Assembly: GCA_054601695.1 (NCBI GenBank) | Contig: BAAHQB010000336.1 | Span: forward strand, 62,001 to 126,000 | Source of the DNA: Amorphochlora amoebiformis | Taxonomy: Eukaryota; Cercozoa; Chlorarachniophyceae | DNA: 64,000 nucleotides | Reading direction: 5' to 3' | Part shown: piece by piece, positions 1 to 64,000 of the stretch | How the letters are laid out: every line of letters begins with the position of its first letter | Numbering within the stretch: position 1 is the first letter of the stretch | Made by a program: the position numbers and the translations under genes | The notes under the pieces: model-generated | Database searches by the model: none | Seen by the model: the letters and a program-made list of their open reading frames with translations, nothing else | Told to the model about the DNA's origin: nothing

Positions 1-16
1 ATATAGCCCCTCTTAC

Positions 17-82
17 CTTATCTTCACTCCGTGCAATCGCATCTGCGGACTGTGCTCTAAAAGCAGTCGGTTTTCCCTCCCC
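17..82 (-). CDS. Candidate minus-strand exon at the left edge
   Basis: 66 nt with acceptor CTAG and a near-perfect donor AAG|GTAAGA. In phase 0 it reads GEGKPTAFRAQSADAIARSE then DK. A second frame is also open, so the frame is not certain. It would continue past the left edge. Confidence 0.45.
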
Positions 83-89
83 CTAGTGT

Positions 90-109
90 ATAAATACATA
101 TATATATAT

Positions 110-168
<59 letters not shown>

Positions 169-225
169 TATTTAAATTGTATAAATATGCACATACATAT
201 ATATACATCTATATACATACACACG

Positions 226-265
<40 letters not shown>

Positions 266-395
266 GATAAATATACATACATATATGTCTATATATATAC
301 ATATATTTGCAAATATATAATATACTGTACACATTTATATATTTCTATATATATATATATATATTTATATGTAGTATGACAGTTACATATATATG

Positions 396-426
<31 letters not shown>

Positions 427-501
427 GTATGTATATATGTAAAAATGTATTTGTATATGGTGTGCCAGTTACGTAGTATACACACTCACACACACACTCA
501 C

Positions 502-550
<49 letters not shown>

Positions 551-620
551 TACATAATATATATATATATATTACATACATATGTATGTATATATATATG
601 GACATAATATACACACACAC

Positions 621-651
<31 letters not shown>

Positions 652-712
652 TATATATATATATGTACATATACATATATATATATATATATGAATATAC
701 ATATGTACATGT

Positions 713-758
<46 letters not shown>

Positions 759-782
759 TATATAGATGAATATACATATGTA

Positions 783-835
<53 letters not shown>

Positions 836-858
836 GATGAATATACATATGTACATGT

Positions 859-906
<48 letters not shown>

Positions 907-949
907 TGTATATATATATATACATATGTAAATACATATGTACATGTAG

Positions 950-987
<38 letters not shown>

Positions 988-988
988 C

Positions 989-1020
<32 letters not shown>

Positions 1021-1030
1021 ATATATATAT
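90..1030. repeat. Typical (TA)n/(CA)n intron array
   Basis: Nearly uninterrupted TA repeat with short ACACAC and TACATA interruptions. This is representative of most of the window's non-coding DNA: the arrays recur at 1735-1960, 6870-7140, 9890-10180, 16540-16660, 17380-18060, 22260-22750, 34690-35160, 36535-36720, 39500-39905, 40930-41700, 44530-44970, 50740-51110 and 57490-57830, among others. These stretches hold no gene; their long Tyr/Ile frames are artefacts. Confidence 0.95.
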
Positions 1031-1118
1031 AATTTTTGATACAATAGGTGAATATGGCCCTACCCGAAATATTTATATATCTAGCGTATACGTTTATATG
1101 GTTAGATTCCTATACTAC

Positions 1119-6070
<4,952 letters not shown>

Positions 6071-6074
6071 TATG

Positions 6075-6116
<42 letters not shown>

Positions 6117-6235
6117 CTATATACATACATTATATATTACATATTTATACATACATATATATATACATACATATATACATATATTATACAAGTTGTGTAA
6201 TTGTGGATAATATAACACGATGCATATACTTAGAT

Positions 6236-6288
<53 letters not shown>

Positions 6289-6360
6289 CACATACACATG
6301 TATAAATGTGTAGCATAATTTTATGCACATATTACTAGATATTAATTTTGTATATTATAC

Positions 6361-6427
6361 CTTCATTATTTTCTTGAAAGTTTCCTTGTGGAAATCGGGT
6401 ATCGGCTGTTATAAGTTTACAAATGTA

Positions 6428-6483
<56 letters not shown>

Positions 6484-6494
6484 GTGTGTGTATA

Positions 6495-6525
<31 letters not shown>

Positions 6526-6555
6526 ATAAAAAATAAAAAAAAACCTTTTTTATAT

Positions 6556-6618
<63 letters not shown>

Positions 6619-6857
6619 GTGTGTGTGTATATATATATATAATATTTTAAACATGTTAACATGAATATACATATATACATATACATACAATATATATATA
6701 TATATATATATGTTTCCATGTGTGGATTTTGCAAAATTAGATAGAATGTGATCACCAGTGGACAGTTCCTGCACGAAACCCCTCCGTATATATGTTTTGT
6801 GAGATTATTTGCAGCGAAGCATTTACCCATCCTACCAACCTGGAAAATGTACAGCTT

Positions 6858-6943
<86 letters not shown>

Positions 6944-6954
6944 TATATGTATTG

Positions 6955-7010
<56 letters not shown>

Positions 7011-7084
7011 ACCATATAAATAAACACATGTACCATAAATGTATATATGCAGAATGTTATTTGCATACGTATAAAACATGTATA

Positions 7085-7140
<56 letters not shown>

Positions 7141-7307
7141 ACATATGTATGAATCGATATATATTTACAGTATATAGTATATGCATATATCTTGTGTAAT
7201 GTCATTCAATAAACATACCATTTGAGGAGAGTTGAAGCAGCCAGGGCAGAGGGCGTATATGTTGATCCCTAATTATTTACATATACATACATCTAGCTTT
7301 GATATGC

Positions 7308-7383
<76 letters not shown>

Positions 7384-7430
7384 TACATATATACATATAT
7401 ATATATGTGTATATATACATAATATATATG

Positions 7431-7488
<58 letters not shown>

Positions 7489-7544
7489 GTATTGGTGTGT
7501 GTAAACACAATATTTTATCTACATGTAGGTATATACATATCTAA

Positions 7545-7596
<52 letters not shown>

Positions 7597-7674
7597 TGAT
7601 ATATTTACATATTTTTATGCATTATTCGAAACCACCTTCCTTCCAAAAGGGTCGATAACCCGCATTTAGCATGT
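6361..7674 (-). CDS. Minus-strand exons (CPGCF segment and neighbours)
   Basis: 7674-7636 ([12 protein letters not shown]) joins in phase to 7268-7219 ([16 protein letters not shown]), then 6839-6780 ([20 protein letters not shown], donor weak) and 6405-6361 ([15 protein letters not shown], strong sites). The Cys pair CPGC with later Cys could bind metal, but I recognise no family. The join from 8204 to 7674 is off by one base, so an exon may be missing. Confidence 0.5.
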
Positions 7675-7680
7675 CTTTTA

Positions 7681-7732
<52 letters not shown>

Positions 7733-7744
7733 ATATTTATATAG

Positions 7745-8080
<336 letters not shown>

Positions 8081-8128
8081 AAATAATATATGAAAGCAAA
8101 TATACATACATATATATATATATATATA

Positions 8129-8196
<68 letters not shown>

Positions 8197-8203
8197 CGCA
8201 TAC

Positions 8204-9001
8204 CCGAAACCTTAGCGTATTAAGAAACTGTTTCTTCGCCTCACAAGTGTGATGCATAAAGTTGTACATCGCTCCATTGATGCCCTCGGCATACTTCACT
8301 AGTCTTTGGTTAGGTTTAAAGCTAGGCTTAGGGTTAGATAAAAGATGAGGAATGTGGCAGATATAGGATGAGGGATGTGGCTAGGATTAAGATAGACAGG
8401 GTTAAATATAGAGGTTAGGCTACTTGAGCTCGCTTCGCAAGGTTTAGATCTATGTTGATAAAAGTACTATACTTTTCTTCTCATGGCCACCACTTTGTCG
8501 AGTTATCTAGCCCCAACGCTAAACCTAACAAACCGTACTCCCATTTTATCCTAACTCTTAGTCCCTGGAATGCTAATTCTGCAGTCCTACCCTTCACTAC
8601 TTAGGTTTAGGCCGGGCAAAGGGGGCTGGGAAGGGTTGGGACTACATCGATATTCTTAGATTCTAGCTATGGGCCATAAACGTGACATGACAAAAAGTAT
8701 TTATATAAATACATATTATCTAGATATATAAGTCCACGAAGTTTTGATGATAGTATGTAGTACTACTATGGGTGGGTTGCTGCTATTGGGATTAGGAATC
8801 GGGTTAGGGCTCGGCTTAAGGTTCGCTTTAAGCTTAACGAGGAATACTTCTTATTTTTACAACATACTTCAAACTAGAAACGTGTTTTTAGGATTAAGGT
8901 AAGGGTATTACCGGATGGTTTTATTGCAGCCATAGAGACAGTGTATTTCTCCCCAGTTGCGAAGTTGGATGCTATGTATGCACATATTGGTAGCATATGC
9001 G

Positions 9002-9079
<78 letters not shown>

Positions 9080-9233
9080 GCATGGGTGTATATATTTGTT
9101 GTATCAAAATTAAGATAAAAAACAAAGTCCAGGGTGATTGTGAAGCAAGGTAAAATGCCAGGATGAACGTACATGTGTTGATTGAGGCTAGGCTTCCGGA
9201 CGACTAGCCCGTGCTTCATGTTTCCTTTGCTCC
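8204..9233 (-). CDS. Minus-strand exons, probably continuing the same gene
   Basis: 9233-9205 (SKGNMKHGL, weak), 8971-8912 ([19 protein letters not shown]) and 8298-8204, which contains [19 protein letters not shown] and then [12 protein letters not shown]. The last two join in phase through a GTG codon. The 8912-8971 island is also open in a plus-strand reading, which I rejected. The link from 9843 through the weak 9205 exon to 8971 does not keep phase, so a piece is missing or the donor is misplaced. Product unknown. Confidence 0.55.
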
Positions 9234-9332
9234 CTTTTATATGAAAAAAGTATGCACACATTAAATATAAAATCTATAAATATATTCATATTTAAACACT
9301 GATATAACGAATTGCATATACATGTAAATAAC

Positions 9333-9397
<65 letters not shown>

Positions 9398-9499
9398 AAA
9401 AAAAATATATATAAATAGAAATTCATAATATAATATATATTTTTATATATATAATATTTATATATATATATATATATATATAAATATATCTATATTATA

Positions 9500-9554
<55 letters not shown>

Positions 9555-9666
9555 ATTTCTATACCCATGTGTGAACACATATCTACAAAAAAAAGTATTA
9601 TGAATAATTAGACATGCATAAATTAATGTACACATATATAAATTATATATATATATATATATATTG

Positions 9667-9715
<49 letters not shown>

Positions 9716-9842
9716 CACACACACACACGCTCTATATACATATATACACACACATTTATATATATATATATATATATATATAATCTTATGCTGCATACAT
9801 TGAATATTCCAAGTACACAAATTTTTGTATGTTCATGTATAC

Positions 9843-13256
<3,414 letters not shown>

Positions 13257-14030
13257 CTGGAGTGCTCAGACCTTGAACCAGTTTGAGGCATCCCAGGGAG
13301 CGTGAAGAGGGCTGGAGGGCACAATGAAAAAATCTCAAACATGGAAAACCCAACATTTGTCTACCCTAAGGCAACATCAACGGACCGTTGTACTTATCTT
13401 CTTCGTCTGATGCGTTCGGTTGTCTCCCACCTCGGGGATGGGATAGCGGATCTGTACGAATTATGCGTTTTTGGTTCGAATTTCCTCTTTCTAACCCCGA
13501 TGCCGAACATGATATCACTAATGCTTCTGTTTTTAACCCTTTTGATTTTTTTTTCCAGAATTTTTTTTAAATTCACAATTATCATGATAATTTACAACAG
13601 AATTTCACTCTCGAAAATGCCCTGGAGTGAAACACGAGGGGGCCTGCACCTAAGTCCATCTTCTTCTCGACTGCGTTGGTTCAAGTGTGTTCCACCGTTG
13701 GGACGAGTCTGCCAAATTCTGGAGAAGTCGCCCAACTTCCACGTTTGCATTCTATTAGGTGTTTTAAGACTATGAAAAGTATTATAAGATGAAATAACCC
13801 AAAATTATCATATATCCCTTCGTTTCAATTGTATTGATCTAGCTGAAATCGCCTAGAATTCTAATAATTCCTCGGTTTCATTTAAGAGTTGAATAAAACC
13901 GAATGAAACTGAGATTAAAAAGTTAATGTTTCTTCCGGGAATTTTTCGGCCTCAAGAAAACCAATCCCACCGGCCCTACGTATTCCTCCCCCCCCCCTTC
14001 GAAACATGGGCGGAGTATGCAGCAACGAGA
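13257..14030. promoter_or_regulatory. Divergent intergenic/promoter island
   Basis: This 0.77-kb island lies between the minus-strand start at 13256 and the G-alpha N-terminus and is free of (TA)n arrays, unlike the surrounding DNA. It holds a T-rich tract near 13540-13570 and an inverted repeat, GTTTCATT near 13876 with AATGAAAC near 13903. Small open frames here have no splice or family support. A shared bidirectional promoter is inferred from position only. Confidence 0.4.
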
Positions 14031-24251
<10,221 letters not shown>

Positions 24252-24429
24252 GGACAAATGCCTTCCGCTAAACCTCCCCATCATAACCCTAATCCTACTA
24301 ACCCTAATCCCACAGGCCTAGTCTTGCACATGGGATAAATCAACGTCTTTAGGTTGTACGGCTAGCACAAACGGGGATAGAGATGGGTAACGTAGTAGTA
24401 TCTAGTGCATGCTAGAAGCTGGGCTAATG

Positions 24430-24860
24430 TGTGCGTGTGTATATCATGGTCAAATTTGGATATGCTAGTTAGTAAATCAATTTAAGCAAACCCTATGATA
24501 ATAGATGTGTGATAATGAGTCCGGCCGCATATATCTCTAGTATCTAGAGTGTATATGGGTCTAGCTAGCCTGATGACAAGCTTATAATTAAGATAGCTAG
24601 TAGCTAGACTATTGACTCAGGATGAAATCTCGATCGATCCTATAGTAGACTCTAGTGGATCTAGTGGATAATTTGCATGAGTCAGTGCCCCAAAATCTAG
24701 GAAATGAAGTATGGTCATCTCAGTAGGTCATACTCTAGTCATAGACGAGTACTAGTTAGTATCCAATCCTTTAATAGAATATGTCAACCGACCCAAACCA
24801 CTTACATTCCTCAAACAATTTGTTTTTACTTCTATTGAAGTATAACGAAGAGAACGTACA
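24430..24860. repeat. CTAG-rich intergenic segment
   Basis: The tetranucleotide CTAG recurs many times (for example TAGCTAGTAGCTAGA near 24596), far above what base composition would give, together with degenerate TCTAGT and GATCTAGT units. No coding signal is seen. It lies downstream of the G-alpha stop, next to the 96-bp satellite. Confidence 0.6.
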
Positions 24861-25108
24861 GGGTGACACCATGCGTATACAAGATGCGTACTAAATCCCT
24901 CACATAAGCAACAGGCGTATTATGCGTATCTAGATACGTATCAATTGTTGGACGTAGACAATGCAACACAACACATATACCATATCTAGCATCTAGAGCA
25001 TATACGTACGCACGGGTATACGTATGTATGCACAAATGCATGCCACATACGTACGTATGCACAAATGTATTCCACATACGTACACCACAAGAGTATACCA
25101 GATACGTA

Positions 25109-25396
25109 TACCGACGTATACAAAATACGTACGCACATACGTACTTACTAACGTGTACCAGATATTAACACGTGACAATACGCTCAGAGTATACCAGATA
25201 CGTATACCGACGTCTACAAAATACGTACGCACATACGTACTTACTAACGTGTACCAGATATTAACACGTGACAATACGCTCAGAGTATACCAGATACGTA
25301 TACCGACGTATACAAAATACGTACGCACATACGTACTTACTAACGTGTACCAGATATTAACACGTCACAATACGCTCAGAGTACTTCTAGATATGG
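25109..25396. repeat. Three tandem copies of a 96-bp satellite unit
   Basis: Units begin at 25109, 25205 and 25301 with TACCGACGT and differ at only a few positions. The unit is rich in TACGTAC, ACGTAC and CGTATAC. Because 96 is a multiple of three it creates repetitive open frames on both strands; I do not regard these as genes. It lies in the intergenic space between the G-alpha and GGCX stop codons. The adjoining 24860-25108 has the same TACGTA-rich character in degenerate form. Confidence 0.9.
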
Positions 25397-25535
25397 CGCT
25401 GAAGTTCTACATTTAGATATACTAAATGTGAAATAATCCAACGTCGCATACATGATTGCAATATCATTGAACTAATAATAACCGTACCTCCACTGCTTAG
25501 CATTTGAAAATTTAACCTTCACTAGCTTCAAGGCA

Positions 25536-42170
<16,635 letters not shown>

Positions 42171-42379
42171 GACCACTCGGCACGTGCGGCTGAGAATCCG
42201 GCTGAAATCCCTGGGATTCCTGGAAATCCCGGGAATATGACACTCCACACGTGTCCCTTTCGATGACACCCCAACGTGTTCCTTCCGCCAAGGTAAACAT
42301 GTGTGACGCACATAGCCGGAAAGCCGAGCAAAAAAGACACCCTATGCTATTGATCAGATCTCATTCTTATCCAATCTAG

Positions 42380-42651
42380 GACGGGATAGGCGGTTTGACG
42401 CCATGGAGGGGACATTTTTTAGGGAATTTCCCGCGTCGTGACGCCATATTCAAACCACATACATATTTACGGCGAAAGTTTATACCGTTACGTACTGTAG
42501 AGGCCCATGTACATGTTTACACGGCCGGTATTGCTGCACCGTATGCATGCTGTCAGCCTGTCACAGATCCTACACTACCAGAATTAGTACATACATTCTA
42601 CACGAATACATATATAAATAAATAGATACATACTTAATGCTCTATATATAC

Positions 42652-42708
<57 letters not shown>

Positions 42709-42732
42709 AAGTAGACATATTTGTATAAGTAC

Positions 42733-42768
<36 letters not shown>

Positions 42769-42821
42769 ACATATGTACATATACACAATACACATAGAAG
42801 CCTTTTGTGTAGTGTTATCTG
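42380..42821 (+). CDS. Weak plus-strand candidate exons between GGCX and the coiled-coil gene
   Basis: Four GT-AG segments chain in phase: 42380-42437 (GGLTPWRGHFLGNFPR), 42501-42527 (AHVHVYTA), 42557-42586 (CHRSYTTRI) and 42798-42821 (AFCVVLS). No start, stop or family is evident. They could be a small divergent gene, a non-coding transcript or chance. Alternatively the minus strand could hold 5' untranslated exons of GGCX here. Confidence 0.25.
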
Positions 42822-42922
42822 GTATGAACATGTTGTCATTTTCACATATACATATACATACAAATATATATATATATATATATATTATATATTACTTTTT
42901 TTATATCGATATATACATATAA

Positions 42923-42972
<50 letters not shown>

Positions 42973-43147
42973 ACAATTATTCTGATTTATACAATTATTG
43001 AATGTAATATCTATACATGATATATGTGTATGCTGATATATATACATGTATATTCTTGATGTCAATATATATATATATATATATATATATCTAGTATATA
43101 TAAATAAAAAATAAAATAAATATATAAATCATAATACATCATGATAC

Positions 43148-43217
<70 letters not shown>

Positions 43218-43229
43218 GAAAATATATAG

Positions 43230-43647
43230 AGACCACACACACATCATAGGCCAATTTACTAAGTTATAATTACTCTTGCAACATGGCACTAGTTGGTGTG
43301 GTAACATAATTGAAAACAATATTAGAATACATTATTTGTCATCCAGTAGATACTATTACACAATTATATGATAGTATGAAACTCTTGACTCAAATCATTT
43401 GATGAATCCGCCGCTTATAAATTATTGAAATGGTTGAGTCATGCGCAATAAGTACTAGCATTCCTAAGACCTTGGTAATTATACTCATGAAGTTCTCGAA
43501 ATTGCAATTAATCACTAAATCTAGTAAAACCACGGTGTCGCATCTTGCGACGACGAGATGCCGGGTTTTCTTGAGTAGCTCACCATACGCGGTTGTCTTA
43601 CGTGTGGATGTGGATGTAGATGAGACATTACATCAATGTTATTTACC
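43230..43647. other. Non-repeat intergenic island, unassigned
   Basis: Unique-composition DNA downstream of the coiled-coil gene. It is open for about 70 codons on plus (from 43430) and about 50 on minus, without splice or family support. A faint resemblance to a retroelement fragment could not be substantiated. Confidence 0.3.
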
Positions 43648-63720
<20,073 letters not shown>

Positions 63721-63825
63721 CTAAGGAAAATGCGCCTTGGAGTCATGATTGGCGTTAGGACTGGGGCTACGGGTAGGGCTAGGGTTAGGTTGGGAAGGTT
63801 AGGATTGGGTTCTTCATCTTCAAGG

Positions 63826-64000
63826 TCCTCTCTCTCTCTTTCTCTCTCTCTCTTTACTCTCTCTCTCTCTCTTTCTCTCTCTCTCTTTACTCTCTCTCTT
63901 TCTCTCTCTCTCTCTTTACTCTCTCTCTCTCTTTACTCTCTCTCTCTCTTCCGCTCTCTCTTCCTCTTCCGCTCTCTCTCTTTCTCTCTTTCTCTTTCTC
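63826..64000. repeat. (CT)n tract at the right edge
   Basis: CTCTCTCT with TTTACTC and TTTCTC interruptions, running off the window. It probably lies within a further upstream intron of the coiled-coil gene. Confidence 0.9.

Noticed and set aside
8930-9008. Plus-strand exon [19 protein letters not shown] near 8940-8990
   Set aside because: Splice-like, but it does not chain with any plus-strand neighbour. The minus reading of the same island (8971-8912) joins in phase to 8298-8204.
13302-13775. 157-codon plus open frame in the divergent island
   Set aside because: No family signal or splice support, and its middle is T-rich low complexity. It lies where promoters are expected.
24993-25416. 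Repetitive open frames over the 96-bp satellite on both strands
   Set aside because: The unit length is a multiple of three, so frames stay open by arithmetic. There is no start, splice or family signal.
43260-43640. Copia-like retroelement fragment
   Set aside because: Only vague resemblance; no RNase H, reverse transcriptase or integrase motif could be read.

Overview
This is a nuclear window from a eukaryote whose genome is swollen by microsatellites. Well over half of the 64 kb is (TA)n, with (CA/GT)n, (CT/GA)n, (ATT)n and interstitial TTAGGG-like repeats. The long Tyr/Ile, Ser/Leu and Arg/Glu open frames are artefacts of these repeats. The real coding sequence lies in short islands of ordinary composition. 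Each island usually carries one small exon (about 5-360 nt, most 20-80 nt) with an AG acceptor, a GT donor (commonly GTATAT, GTATGT or GTAAxx) and a reading phase that fits the next island. I read the islands by hand on both strands and chained them by splice sites and phase. No tool was run, so each model is a hand-made gene prediction. The organism is probably a unicellular eukaryote (protist or alga) with TTAGGG-type telomeric sequence, but I cannot place it taxonomically.

Layout. (1) About 17-13256, minus strand: exons of one gene, or possibly more than one. The first 12 exons form a clean chain encoding a protein with a signal-peptide-like start, a 7-residue repeat, an acidic stretch and a Q/N/P/G/Y-rich segment. 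More exons continue to the left edge, with some gaps in the phase chain. (2) 13257-14030: a divergent intergenic/promoter island. (3) 14031-24251, plus strand: a full-length heterotrimeric G-protein alpha subunit in about 21 exons. The P-loop, switch I, switch II (DVGGQ), NKKD and TATD boxes can all be read. (4) 24252-25535: intergenic CTAG-rich and 96-bp tandem repeat DNA. (5) 25536-42170, minus strand: a homologue of vitamin K-dependent gamma-glutamyl carboxylase (GGCX, HTTM-domain membrane enzyme) in about 24 exons. (6) 42171-43647: intergenic, with a weak set of plus-strand candidate exons. (7) 43648-63720 and beyond the right edge, minus strand: a long coiled-coil protein. It has 41 exons in the window; their summed length (2145 nt) is an exact multiple of three and ends at a stop codon.

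Genes 3, 5 and 7 are only about 11-12 percent coding; the rest is microsatellite intron. The genes are not an operon and share no evident pathway. The G-alpha gene and the signal-peptide gene are divergently arranged. The main interest is the architecture: tiny exons, including candidate microexons of 5-17 nt, spliced out of AT-repeat DNA that would defeat most ORF- or HMM-based gene finders.
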